DNA from: SB11 sp965249955
GTDB taxonomy: Bacteria > Bacteroidota > Bacteroidia > UBA8524
DNA length: 64,000 bases
NCBI GenBank assembly: GCA_965249955.1
Contig: OZ252261.1
Span: 3,749,696-3,813,695, forward strand
Direction of reading: 5' to 3'
The notes beneath the pieces are model-generated. The model was given only the letters and a program-made list of their open reading frames with translations. It was not told where the DNA came from and made no database searches. Shown here piece by piece: positions 43,851 through 56,099 of the stretch (position 1 is the first letter of the stretch; every line of letters starts with the position of its first letter). Position numbers and translations under genes: made by a program.

Positions 43851-45023
43851 TTGCAAAACAATAATATAAAAGTACTTTTTTTACCTGCATGGTATCCCAA
43901 CAAAACCGACAGTATGGCGGGGTTGTTTGTAAAATATCATGCCCTAGCCCTTTTGCCCTATGTGCAAGTAGCTGTTTTGCATATTATAACTGTTGGTACG
44001 AAACAGAAAAACACTGTTGAATATAACTATATTGAAGATGACCGATTGCCCACGGTTATAGCTTATATACAAAAACAACCTAATAACTTTTTAGATAAAT
44101 TTCTATACCCATTCAGGTATTTTTTGGCCAATTATAAAGGCTATAAACTTATTAAACAGCACTTTGGGCAACCCAATCTTCACCACGTACATATACTTAC
44201 CCGTAGCGGCATATTAGCCTTGTATAAAAAAATAACAACGGGTACACCATATCTTATTACAGAACATTGGTCGCGCTATTTGCCACAAAATAGGGGCAGT
44301 TATACAGGCGGTTTCCGCAAATGGCTCACCCAAAGGATAGTTAAAAATGCGTCGGCAGTTACCACCGTTTCAAAACACTTGGGCAAAGCCATGCAATCGC
44401 ACAGTTTAAACAATACCTACTACCAAATATCAAACGTGGTAGATGTAAACTACTTTAAACCACTCAGCCCAAAACCTGTAAATGCAAAACCTGTATTCTT
44501 ACACGTATCGTGCTTTGATGAGAAGCCCAAAAACGTAAAAGGTATTTTAAATGCTACCAAAACATTAGTTGAAAAGGGTTTCGACTTTGAGTTAAGACTA
44601 ATTGGCGATGGCAAAGACCACCAAATGTGTGTGGATTATTGCAATAATTTACAACTACAAAATGTAGTCTTTACAGGACTGAAAACAGGTAATGATTTGT
44701 TGAAAGAATACCAAACGGCAGATGCTTTTGTTATGTTCAGCCGATTTGAGAATCAACCTGTGGTATTGCTTGAAGCCTTTGCTTGCTCGCTACCTGTTAT
44801 TGCCACCAAAGTAGGCGGCATACCCGAAATTGTACAGCCCGATTTTGGCTTTTTAATAGATAGTGAAGACGAAGCCGCACTTGCACAAGCAATGCAGCAA
44901 GTGATAGAAGGCAATACACCGTTTAATAAAGAAGCTATGCGACAACACGCTGTAAAAAATTATAGCTATGCAGGTGTAGGGCAACAGTTTTACGATATTT
45001 ACAAAAACATAGTAAAGCAATAG
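43851..45023 (+). CDS. Glycosyltransferase family 4, 390 aa
   Basis: A GT-B fold enzyme. The N-domain opens KVLFLPAWYPNKTDSMAGLFV, and the C-domain has the nucleotide-sugar region VLLEAFACSLPVIATKVGGI with the EPN-like Glu, typical of GT4. The best start is TTG at 43851; no ATG fits upstream. It heads a three-gene polysaccharide cluster with gaps of 3 and 5 bp. The sugar and acceptor are unknown. Confidence 0.9.
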   Translation: MQNNNIKVLFLPAWYPNKTDSMAGLFVKYHALALLPYVQVAVLHIITVGTKQKNTVEYNYIEDDRLPTVIAYIQKQPNNFLDKFLYPFRYFLANYKGYKLIKQHFGQPNLHHVHILTRSGILALYKKITTGTPYLITEHWSRYLPQNRGSYTGGFRKWLTQRIVKNASAVTTVSKHLGKAMQSHSLNNTYYQISNVVDVNYFKPLSPKPVNAKPVFLHVSCFDEKPKNVKGILNATKTLVEKGFDFELRLIGDGKDHQMCVDYCNNLQLQNVVFTGLKTGNDLLKEYQTADAFVMFSRFENQPVVLLEAFACSLPVIATKVGGIPEIVQPDFGFLIDSEDEAALAQAMQQVIEGNTPFNKEAMRQHAVKNYSYAGVGQQFYDIYKNIVKQ

Positions 45024-45026
45024 AGT

Positions 45027-46658
45027 TTGACGGATAAAAAGCTAAAATTCGGGATATTGTGCAATAGCCCAGCATTGCAACAATGGCAAGCCAATGCCAT
45101 ACAGCAGCTTTTGCAACACCCCAATTTTGAGCTTTGCCTTATACTTCAAAACAACAGTGAAGCTGATAAACCTCAAAGCCTGTTTAACAAACTATTTTCT
45201 CGCACCTTATTTTTTCGTCAATACGAAACCCGCTTTTTAAAAATCACCGCAAAGCAATCGGTTGATATGTCGGAGGAATTTGCTCCTATTCCTCTTTTAA
45301 AAATCATACCAAATAAAAAAGGCAAATACAGTCAATACTTTACCAATGATGATGTCGAGACCATAAAAAACTATGGTTTAGATTTTATAGTGAGGTTTGG
45401 CTTTGGCATACTAAAAGGTGAAATACTAAATGCTGCAAAACAGGGCGTGTGGAGTTTCCATCACGGTGATGAAAACCACTTTAGAGGTGGCCCCCCCGGG
45501 TTTTGGGAGATATTTTACAGCAAACCCACAACAGCAGCCATTTTGCAACGCCTCACCTCCACCCTTGATGGTGGTGTAGTGATGAAAAAAGGCTGTTTTA
45601 AAACCATACACCACTCTTATGCCGAGCAGGTTGACGCTCTATTCACTCATACATCAAGCTGGATAAAACAGGTTGGTTTGGATATTCTTTATAATGATAA
45701 AACGTTTTTACCTCCATCACCCAACAAAAGCAAAATACACAAAGCACCCACCAATACAATATTTCTAGTCTTTCTACTAAAACTACTTTACAACAAAATT
45801 GCCTTTAAACTTAATGCTCTTTTTAGAGTTGAAATTTGGAGCATAGGCCAACTACAAAACACAGTTGATGACTTAGTAACCACCAAAAACCTAAAAGCTA
45901 AATGGTGGAACGACAATAAAAAACTTAGCTACCGAGCAGATCCTTTTACAACAAAAATAAATGGCCGTCGTGCTTATTTTTTTGAGCGTTTTAACTACAA
46001 TACACACAAAGGTCATATAGCGATGGCATGGGGTGATAATGACGAGGAAAAAGCCGTTATACAAAACAACAGACACTACTCATACCCTTTTATATTTAGC
46101 CATGAAGGTGAAAATTATTGCCTGCCTGAATGTTTTGAAAGCAATGGTATAGAAATCTATAAAATTGAAACTGACGACACTTTTACCCTGCAAAAAATCT
46201 TACTTCAAGGCCTACAGGTTGTAGACCCTACCCTGCTATATTATAATAATAAGTTTTGGTTGTTCTTCACCCTAAAAACATCACTGCCCAATGCAGAACT
46301 GTATATATACCATGCAGATAGTTTACTGGGTAATTATATACCCCATAAACTCAACCCTGTAAAAACCGATATAGCATCGGCAAGACCTGCGGGAAGAATC
46401 TTTACTCATAATAATAAATACGTTCGTCCTGCCCAGAACTGCTCAACCACTTATGGCGGCAGTTTGGTGCTCAACCATATCGTTACCCTTACTGAAACTG
46501 AATTTAAAGAAGAAAAGCTAACCGAGATTTTGCCCTTTGATACCCAACTAAACAAAGGCATTCATCACGTTTGTGTTGATGGTGATACCATAATTATTGA
46601 CGGGAAAAAGTATATTTACTCACTGCAACAAGCCATAAAACGTATAGTTGGGCAATAG
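45027..46658 (+). CDS. Formyltransferase-like plus GINT1-like beta-propeller fusion, 543 aa
   Basis: The N-terminal half (about residues 5-230) resembles the formyltransferase/PurN fold: VWSFHHGDENHFRGGPPGFW corresponds to the N-x-H loop and TSTLDGGVVMKKG to the Asp loop. His145 and Asp181 fit catalytic positions, but the usual Asn is Ser143, so activity is uncertain. The C-terminal half (about 265-535) has propeller-like repeats (LSYRADPFTTKINGRRAYFF, SYPFIFSHEGENYCLPE, VVDPTLLYYNNKFWLFFT) like the GH43-type domain found in GINT1-related proteins. The start is TTG at 45027. It probably modifies a sugar in the surface polysaccharide made by its neighbours; this is inference. Confidence 0.75.
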   Translation: MTDKKLKFGILCNSPALQQWQANAIQQLLQHPNFELCLILQNNSEADKPQSLFNKLFSRTLFFRQYETRFLKITAKQSVDMSEEFAPIPLLKIIPNKKGKYSQYFTNDDVETIKNYGLDFIVRFGFGILKGEILNAAKQGVWSFHHGDENHFRGGPPGFWEIFYSKPTTAAILQRLTSTLDGGVVMKKGCFKTIHHSYAEQVDALFTHTSSWIKQVGLDILYNDKTFLPPSPNKSKIHKAPTNTIFLVFLLKLLYNKIAFKLNALFRVEIWSIGQLQNTVDDLVTTKNLKAKWWNDNKKLSYRADPFTTKINGRRAYFFERFNYNTHKGHIAMAWGDNDEEKAVIQNNRHYSYPFIFSHEGENYCLPECFESNGIEIYKIETDDTFTLQKILLQGLQVVDPTLLYYNNKFWLFFTLKTSLPNAELYIYHADSLLGNYIPHKLNPVKTDIASARPAGRIFTHNNKYVRPAQNCSTTYGGSLVLNHIVTLTETEFKEEKLTEILPFDTQLNKGIHHVCVDGDTIIIDGKKYIYSLQQAIKRIVGQ

Positions 46659-46663
46659 CCGCC

Positions 46664-47866
46664 ATGAAAAGTAAAATACTTGTAACATTTCTTTCACGCT
46701 TTGGCAGCGCAGCAGCGGGCTTTTACATAGCAATACTATTATCACAGTTTTTAGGTGCTGAAGGTAAAGGACAAGCCTCACTACTTATCCTTAACATATC
46801 ATTTATAAACCTACTTACTAATGTAATGGGAGGTGCAGCATTAGTATACCTTGTACCCCGTTTTCATACCTTCACATTATTCTTAGTATCGTATATATGG
46901 GTACCATTGGCTGCACTGGCTATTGGTTTTGTGTATTACCTCACAGGTTTTAATGTTCAAGGCTTTGACATACACACCATACTACTGGCAATAATTTTAG
47001 GTTGGTTTCATACCAATACCAATATATTATTGGGCAAGCAAAAAACCCATACCTATAATATATTAACCGTAATACAGGTATTTATCACCTTACTATACCT
47101 TGTATTAGGCTTTTATGGCAATCTAAAAAGCCATGATTACTCGCAATATGTAATGGCATTATACGCAGGTTATGGACTATCGTTTGTAGCCAGTTTATTT
47201 TTTACGCTGAAAGAAATTGATACTCGCTTTGAAATAAGCGAGCTAAAAGAAGTTTTATACAGATTTATCAGACACGGAGGCTTTATACAACTGGCCAACT
47301 TGGGTCAACTGCTTATCTACCGCACCAGCTTTTACATAATTGGCTATTATCATAGTTTAAAAGCACTGGGCATATACTCAAATGCTATAGCTTTGGCCGA
47401 ATCTATATGGATAGTCAGTCGAAGTATAGCTACCATACAATATGCAGAAATTGCAGTTGAAAAGGATATTAACGTATCGAAACAAAAAACAATGAAGCTG
47501 CGCAAAACCAATGTATTTATTGCTATTGGCTTGGCGGCAATCATCTGCATACTTCCCGATACTTTCTATACCTTTTTGTTCGGAAGAGATTTCAAAGGAT
47601 TGCAACAAATTATATGGTATTTAGCCCCTGGTATCATAGCCTTTGCGTATGCTAATATTACCACGCATTTCTTTTCGGGCATTGGAAAAAACCACTACAA
47701 TACCATAATATCGTTTGCAGGGTTTGGTGTCACAGCCATTGCTGGTTTTATTCTTATACCTGTTTATAGTGGAATTGGAGCAGCGATAACAGCCAGTATA
47801 GTTTATATTTTTACGGCAGTCTTAGCCAACTATATGTTTATTAAGACTAACAAAATTCAGCATTAA
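46664..47866 (+). CDS. Polysaccharide flippase-like membrane protein (MATE/Wzx-type), 400 aa
   Basis: About twelve hydrophobic segments begin with the characteristic first helix FLSRFGSAAAGFYIAILLSQ, followed by LGAEGKGQASLLIL, the hallmark of Wzx/oligosaccharide flippases. A long amphipathic central loop contains EISELKEVLYRFIRHGGFIQ. It is 5 bp after the formyltransferase-like gene and probably moves a lipid-linked glycan across the inner membrane. Confidence 0.87.
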   Translation: MKSKILVTFLSRFGSAAAGFYIAILLSQFLGAEGKGQASLLILNISFINLLTNVMGGAALVYLVPRFHTFTLFLVSYIWVPLAALAIGFVYYLTGFNVQGFDIHTILLAIILGWFHTNTNILLGKQKTHTYNILTVIQVFITLLYLVLGFYGNLKSHDYSQYVMALYAGYGLSFVASLFFTLKEIDTRFEISELKEVLYRFIRHGGFIQLANLGQLLIYRTSFYIIGYYHSLKALGIYSNAIALAESIWIVSRSIATIQYAEIAVEKDINVSKQKTMKLRKTNVFIAIGLAAIICILPDTFYTFLFGRDFKGLQQIIWYLAPGIIAFAYANITTHFFSGIGKNHYNTIISFAGFGVTAIAGFILIPVYSGIGAAITASIVYIFTAVLANYMFIKTNKIQH

Positions 47867-47901
47867 TAACTTCAAATTTTCCCTTTACCTCACAAATCCA
47901 A

Positions 47902-48783
47902 TCATAGCAACATATTCTTCTTTTGGTCTAGGGCATTGGAAATAATATACGTTACCCAATCTCCCTCTTTCTTACCTTGATCAAAAACCAAGTACCCATC
48001 AGCCTTATACCTATAAGTAACCTTCCACCCATCATTTTCAGTCATTTGGCTTTGTAAATATGTTACAGCATCACTTACACGAGCATCATCCATCAAATTT
48101 GCCTCGGCTGCAAACCTAACTAACTCAACAATATTTAAGTGATACGTCGCAGGAAATGAAATATCTAAAATACGTTCAGTAATTGGCTGGCCATTACTTA
48201 GCCTTTTAAACAGCCTATGTTCTAACAGATATTCTATCCCTTTTGTTAGTTTCTTATTTACAGTTATATCTCCTGTATGTTTTATATATGTGTGTAATGC
48301 TATAACTGATTTTGCTAAACCAATATAACAAGGCGTGTTTTTAAAACAGCCTCCATACCTATCAAATCTTAACCTATCTATCGAGACTTCAACACCTCTT
48401 TCCATAGGCTGATAGGTATTAATCCAATCTACAGCTTTCTTCACCTCAATATCATTTGCCCTACCCAACCTACATAAAGCATTAACTAGCATAGCATTGT
48501 AGCAAGGCAAAAACATATTCTCATCTCCACTTAAAGAAAATCCGTATTGCGTTGCTAGATGAGTATATAGCTTATTAATAAGTGATTGTGTATATGGTAA
48601 ATATTCAGCATAGGGAATTTCACTTAAAGCAATTATTCGCCAAACATAGAATAATGGTTTATCAATTAATTCTGAAGTTAACTTACCCACTAATACGGAA
48701 TCAGAAAGGCATTGAAGAGCCTTTTCTTTTGACAGTTTAGCCCCTCTGTCGACATCAATTTTAAGTCTTAATGCTTCATCCAT
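47902..48783 (-). CDS. Hypothetical alpha/alpha-toroid protein, 293 aa
   Basis: The protein is all-helical with tandem helix pairs such as AKSVIALHTYIKHTGDITVN and KLTKGIEYLLEHRLFKRLSN, and DGWKVTYRYKADGYLVFDQG near the end. This resembles the alpha/alpha-barrel of prenyltransferase/squalene-cyclase-like and related proteins. The DxDD cyclase motif is not seen, so a cyclase activity is unlikely. No signal peptide. The start is ATG at 48783; a TTG five codons upstream is possible. A TAGTTTTG box is present on this strand at 48810-48817. Function unknown. Confidence 0.6.
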   Translation of the reverse strand: MDEALRLKIDVDRGAKLSKEKALQCLSDSVLVGKLTSELIDKPLFYVWRIIALSEIPYAEYLPYTQSLINKLYTHLATQYGFSLSGDENMFLPCYNAMLVNALCRLGRANDIEVKKAVDWINTYQPMERGVEVSIDRLRFDRYGGCFKNTPCYIGLAKSVIALHTYIKHTGDITVNKKLTKGIEYLLEHRLFKRLSNGQPITERILDISFPATYHLNIVELVRFAAEANLMDDARVSDAVTYLQSQMTENDGWKVTYRYKADGYLVFDQGKKEGDWVTYIISNALDQKKNMLL

Positions 48784-48945
48784 TTTGCTATTATACAATT
48801 TCTATATTCCAAAACTAAAGATATTAAAAAAGAAGGTGGTTATTTTAGCTTGAATATAAAGTGATATAATGCGGGGGAATGTGTGATTTGGATGGTTTTA
48901 TTGAAGTATATAGCACTTGGGACGGTATTTTTGAAGGTTTTAGGC

Positions 48946-48982
48946 AAAAAAAAAGCTCCGTAGAGTTAACTACGGAGCTTTT
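48946..48982 (-). terminator. Terminator of the rRNA operon
   Basis: A 13-bp stem AAAAGCTCCGTAG / CTACGGAGCTTTT with AGTTAA loop (48951-48982); on the minus strand a T9 tract follows. Confidence 0.88.
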
Positions 48983-48989
48983 AAATATT

Positions 48990-49098
48990 CCGGCGACGAC
49001 ATACTTTCCCAGGTGTTACCCAAGTATCATCTGCGCTGATGGGCTTAACTTCTCTGTTCGGAAAGGGAAGAGGTGGACCCCACCGCAATAGTCACCAA
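48990..49098 (-). rRNA. rrf: 5S ribosomal RNA
   Basis: The reverse complement begins CTTGGTGACTATTGCGGTG and has the GGGTCCACCTCTTCCC arm and the terminal GTCGTCGCCGG typical of Bacteroidota 5S. Ends are approximate. It is the last gene of the operon, followed at once by the terminator. Confidence 0.9.
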
Positions 49099-49141
49099 GA
49101 AGACCTTGCGTTCAGTTAATGAACAATATCATTGACAAAAA

Positions 49142-49153
49142 TTGAAAGAAAAC
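49142..49153 (-). other. 3' arm of pre-23S processing stem
   Basis: TTGAAAGAAAAC is perfectly complementary to 51962-51973 on the other side of the 23S gene. Partial complementarity continues for about 15 more bases toward the mature ends, as expected for an RNase III substrate. Confidence 0.75.
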
Positions 49154-49167
49154 AAAAAAATCAAGAA

Positions 49168-51945
<2,778 letters not shown>

Positions 51946-51961
51946 AAATCTTGGTTTTCTC

Positions 51962-51973
51962 GTTTTCTTTCAA
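51962..51973 (-). other. 5' arm of pre-23S processing stem
   Basis: GTTTTCTTTCAA pairs with 49142-49153. Confidence 0.75.
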
Positions 51974-51989
51974 CATGTCAAAGAACTTT
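51974..51989 (-). promoter_or_regulatory. boxA-like site before 23S
   Basis: On the minus strand AAAGTTCTTTGACATG resembles the rRNA antitermination boxA (consensus TGCTCTTTAACA). It abuts the processing stem. Confidence 0.55.
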
Positions 51990-52048
51990 TTCTCGTCTAA
52001 TGTTACAAATCGCCTGAATCTACAGTGTCCATCGTAACCGAGAAGTGT

Positions 52049-52105
52049 GGGCATGAAAGGATTTGAACCCCTCTTGTTAATACATTAACCTATATGCTAA
52101 TGCCC
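52049..52105 (-). other. Shortened tRNA-like element in the 16S-23S spacer
   Basis: Read on the minus strand, the ends pair GGGCAT/ATGCCC like an acceptor stem. The T-arm AGGGG-TTCAAAT-CCTTT has a perfect T-loop consensus, and a GG dinucleotide sits where the D-loop would be. The whole is only 57 nt and there is no normal 7-nt anticodon loop; instead GTTAA-TGTA-TTAAC (52076-52089) can form a small hairpin. It is transcribed with the operon. It is either a decayed tRNA or a retained tRNA-like fold. Confidence 0.6.
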
Positions 52106-52148
52106 TGTTCATTCATCTTATAATACATATTACCACGTTGGTAATACT

Positions 52149-52225
52149 TGGTGGAGAATATCGGAGTCGAACCGATGACCTCCTGCGTGCAAGGCAGGCG
52201 CTCTAGCCAGCTGAGCTAATCCCCC
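52149..52225 (-). tRNA. tRNA-Ala (UGC)
   Basis: The cloverleaf opens GGGGGATTAGCTCAGCTGG, has anticodon TGC within CTTGCAC, and a T-arm with GGTTCGACTCC. It ends in an encoded CCA. Ala and Ile tRNAs in the spacer are the usual arrangement. Confidence 0.96.
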
Positions 52226-52241
52226 ATAATCGAACTGTTAG

Positions 52242-52315
52242 TAGTCCCGGGCAGACTTGAACTGCCGACCCCTACATTATCAGTGTAGTGCTCTAACCAA
52301 CTGAGCTACGGGACT
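52242..52315 (-). tRNA. tRNA-Ile (GAU)
   Basis: The acceptor AGTCCCG/CGGGACT with discriminator A, the D-arm TAGCTCAGTTGGTTAGAGC and anticodon GAT within CTGATAA are clear. CCA is not encoded, unlike the adjacent tRNA-Ala. Confidence 0.96.
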
Positions 52316-52388
52316 ATTTTAAGCTGTTAAACTTGCAATAGTTTTGCTCAGAAGGACTAGCCTTTCTGATAGCTCACTATGGGTGTAC

Positions 52389-52400
52389 TGTTAAAGAACA
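52389..52400 (-). promoter_or_regulatory. boxA-like site after 16S
   Basis: On the minus strand TGTTCTTTAACA differs by one base from the E. coli boxA consensus TGCTCTTTAACA. It lies in the spacer between 16S and tRNA-Ile. Confidence 0.65.
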
Positions 52401-52414
52401 TTTTGAAGTTGAAA

Positions 52415-52424
52415 AGAAATAGCG
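52415..52424 (-). other. 3' arm of pre-16S processing stem
   Basis: AGAAATAGCG is perfectly complementary to 54033-54042 upstream of 16S. Further imperfect pairing extends toward TTGAAG. Confidence 0.65.
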
Positions 52425-52442
52425 AACGTTAAATTCTACTCT

Positions 52443-53967
<1,525 letters not shown>

Positions 53968-54032
53968 TAAAAAAAGTTCGAAAATTGGCTATTGTGAATT
54001 TAATCTTCTCAAAGTTATAAAACTCTGAGGTC

Positions 54033-54042
54033 CGCTATTTCT
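54033..54042 (-). other. 5' arm of pre-16S processing stem
   Basis: CGCTATTTCT pairs with 52415-52424. Confidence 0.65.
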
Positions 54043-54049
54043 TCCAATA

Positions 54050-54063
54050 CTTCAAAGAACTTA
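54050..54063 (-). promoter_or_regulatory. boxA-like site in the 16S leader
   Basis: On the minus strand TAAGTTCTTTGAAG lies just upstream of the pre-16S stem, in the usual place for the leader antitermination signal. Confidence 0.55.
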
Positions 54064-54201
54064 AATCTATATATATAATAATACTAGATGTCTGTTTTCA
54101 ATAGGTCAACTTTTGCAATACTCCTCGTCTCTTTTCTCTTCTCTATATCGCTAAAATCTGTCAACCGTTTTAAAGAACTTTCTCTTTATTAAGAGGGGGT
54201 G

Positions 54202-54231
54202 CAAAGGTAATTCTTTCCGTTTAATTAGCAA
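54202..54231 (-). promoter_or_regulatory. rRNA promoter P1 (closest to 16S)
   Basis: Minus strand: TTG (54229-54231), 19 nt, TACCTTTG (54202-54209). Then a C-rich start region, a hairpin CTCTT-TATT-AAGAG (54182-54195) and AAAGTTCTTT (54172-54181). Confidence 0.85.
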
Positions 54232-54293
54232 GAATTATTTTTTCTTTTTTTAACCTCTCTCGTAAAGAACTTTCGATTATCTCGAAGGGGGTG

Positions 54294-54323
54294 CAAAGGT
54301 AATTCTTTCCGTTTAATTGTCAA
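54294..54323 (-). promoter_or_regulatory. rRNA promoter P2
   Basis: Minus strand: TTG (54321-54323), 19 nt, TACCTTTG (54294-54301). Then a hairpin TTCGA-TTATC-TCGAA (54272-54286) and AAAGTTCTTT (54264-54273). The promoter and about 20 bases around it are nearly identical to P1. Confidence 0.85.
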
Positions 54324-54387
54324 GAATTATTTTTGACTTTTTTCTACCGCCTTCGTAAGAACTCCATCCGTTTTTTTTGATGGGATG

Positions 54388-54417
54388 CAAAGGTAAGGCT
54401 ATTTTCATAACCCGCAA
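54388..54417 (-). promoter_or_regulatory. rRNA promoter P3
   Basis: Minus strand: TTG (54415-54417), 19 nt, TACCTTTG (54388-54395). Then a hairpin CCATC/GATGG (54364-54383) and a partial AGTTCTT (54357-54363). The sequence between boxes differs from P1 and P2. Confidence 0.8.
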
Positions 54418-54483
54418 GTTTTATTTTTAATATTTCTTGCAACTCGCCTTTACTCGTATCCAACCTTTTACCAGAACGGGGTG

Positions 54484-54512
54484 CAAAGATAAGTACATTT
54501 TTAACTTTACAA
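54484..54512 (-). promoter_or_regulatory. rRNA promoter P4 (most distal)
   Basis: Minus strand: TTG (54510-54512), 18 nt, TATCTTTG (54484-54491), then CACCCCG. No boxA-like sequence follows it. Confidence 0.75.
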
Positions 54513-54642
54513 GTACACATGTTGACTTTTTAATAAAATCATCGTTTAGGTACTGATTATCAGTAGTGTTTTCTTTAGTAACCTTTTGCTAATAGCCTGC
54601 ATCTACGGCTTTAGCACTATTATTGTAGGCTAATATAAAAGT

Positions 54643-55065
54643 ATGAAACCGTATACCTATATATATATAGTACTGCTGTTTTGCTTTGCTATTCCCAGTA
54701 AAAGCAAGGCTCAGGTAGAAATTACAGTGGGTGATTCGCTTACGCTTGGGCAATGCAGCCATACTGAATTTGGCTTTTTGCATATAGATTTGATTGTTAA
54801 AACCCGCTGGGTAGATAGAGGTTTGGTGTACGATACCGCTACGGGGGATGGTTTCTATCCCTACTTTTTTAATGAGGGTGATGTAGATAGTCGTCGTTTG
54901 CCATGCGAATATGCGGGTCGTAAGTTTAGAGTGGCTAGTTTGGACTGGCATAAAAACGATGACGGCAGCAAACGTTTGGTGATTTTGGGACAGATTGACA
55001 ACGAAAATACGGTGTTGTGGATTGAGGTTGACGAGGCTGTTGCTACAAAAGAGCTTACTTTATAG
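54643..55065 (+). CDS. Small secreted hypothetical protein, 140 aa
   Basis: I do not recognise a family. A signal peptide (MKPYTYIYIVLLFCFAIPSKSKAQ) precedes a beta-rich domain of about 115 residues with VEITVGDSLTLGQCSHTEFG, two Cys residues that could form a disulfide, and a charged C-terminus. It starts divergently from the rRNA promoters and ends 16 bp before a glycosyltransferase gene. Confidence 0.65.
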   Translation: MKPYTYIYIVLLFCFAIPSKSKAQVEITVGDSLTLGQCSHTEFGFLHIDLIVKTRWVDRGLVYDTATGDGFYPYFFNEGDVDSRRLPCEYAGRKFRVASLDWHKNDDGSKRLVILGQIDNENTVLWIEVDEAVATKELTL

Positions 55066-55081
55066 GTATATTGCACCCGTT

Positions 55082-56074
55082 TTGAAGCTACTAATCGTAC
55101 GTTTTAGTTCTATTGGTGATATTGTACTCACCACGCCTGTGGTGCGCTGCCTTAAACAACAGGTGCAGGGCATTGAGGTGCATTATCTTACCAAACCACA
55201 ATTTCAATCACTTCTTACTCCTAATCCTTATATAGATAAGGTATATACTTTGGGCGCATCGCTAAAGGAAACAGCCGCCCAATTGAAGTTGGAGAACTAC
55301 GATGGGGTGATTGATTTGCACAATAACCTGCGCACGCTTAGGCTAAAACGCTTGCTAGGCAAGCCTTCGTATGCTTTTAACAAATTGAATTGGGAGAAAT
55401 GGCTATTGGTGAAGCTAAAGCTACACCGTATGCCCGATATACATATTGTAGACAGGTATATGAAAACTGCAGCCCGTTTTGGCGTGAAAAACGACGGACA
55501 AGGGCTTGACTATTATATACCCGATACTGAAAAACTAGATACTACTTCCCTACCCGATGCTTTTGGCAATGGCTATATAACGTTTGCCATTGGCGGACAG
55601 CACCGTACCAAACAACTGCCCAACCACAAAATAGTGGAGGTTTTGCAGCACCTAAACTACCCTACTATATTAATAGGAGGAAAAGAGGATGCGAAAAACG
55701 GTGAGGAGATACTAAAGTCGGTATCGCATTTACCTATTATAAATAGGTGTGGGCAGCTTAGCCTGCATCAATCAGCGTTGATGGTGCAAAACAGTAAGGG
55801 CTTGATAACACACGATACGGGTATGATGCACATTGCGGCGGCTTTGGATGTGCCTATATTATCGGTATGGGGAAATACTGTGCCACAATTGGGGATGTAT
55901 CCTTATTATAAGAAAGACTCACAAGCTGCACTAAAGGCTGAAATGTTTGAGGTTTTGGGGCTGAAATGCCGCCCATGTTCTAAAATAGGCTACGATAAAT
56001 GCCCCAAAGGCCACTTTGACTGTATGGAAAAACAGGATAGTGGGGCGATAGCGACGAAGGCTAATGGCTTTTAG
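55082..56074 (+). CDS. Glycosyltransferase family 9 (heptosyltransferase-like), 330 aa
   Basis: The N-terminus KLLIVRFSSIGDIVLTTPVV is the GT9 signature, so TTG at 55082 is chosen as start even though the frame stays open upstream with an ATG at 54995 inside the previous gene. The ADP-sugar-binding region has LITHDTGMMHIAAALDVPIL and SVWGNTVPQLGMYPY, and the segment LKCRPCSKIGYDKCPKGHFD carries the Cys-rich loop common in GT9 enzymes. It probably adds a sugar to the LPS core. Confidence 0.9.
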   Translation: MKLLIVRFSSIGDIVLTTPVVRCLKQQVQGIEVHYLTKPQFQSLLTPNPYIDKVYTLGASLKETAAQLKLENYDGVIDLHNNLRTLRLKRLLGKPSYAFNKLNWEKWLLVKLKLHRMPDIHIVDRYMKTAARFGVKNDGQGLDYYIPDTEKLDTTSLPDAFGNGYITFAIGGQHRTKQLPNHKIVEVLQHLNYPTILIGGKEDAKNGEEILKSVSHLPIINRCGQLSLHQSALMVQNSKGLITHDTGMMHIAAALDVPILSVWGNTVPQLGMYPYYKKDSQAALKAEMFEVLGLKCRPCSKIGYDKCPKGHFDCMEKQDSGAIATKANGF

Positions 56075-56099
56075 CCAATTGCTGATAGTAAACACAAAA

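Larger units (their letters stand above)
53968..54642. other. rRNA operon leader and promoter region, no protein gene
   Basis: About 675 bp without a convincing ORF. It holds the pre-16S stem arm, a leader boxA-like site and four promoter units with a period of about 94 bp, described separately. The last 130 bp (54513-54642) also serve the divergent small secreted protein gene. Confidence 0.85.

Noticed and set aside
47902..48783. Terpene or squalene cyclase
   Set aside because: The helix-pair pattern is similar, but the catalytic DxDD motif and QW repeats are not visible.
48879..49091. 70-codon frame before and within 5S
   Set aside because: It runs through the rRNA terminator and 5S sequence.
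54182..54286. CRISPR-like repeats (period about 94 bp)
   Set aside because: The repeats are promoter units with known consensus boxes, and the spacing and content do not fit CRISPR.
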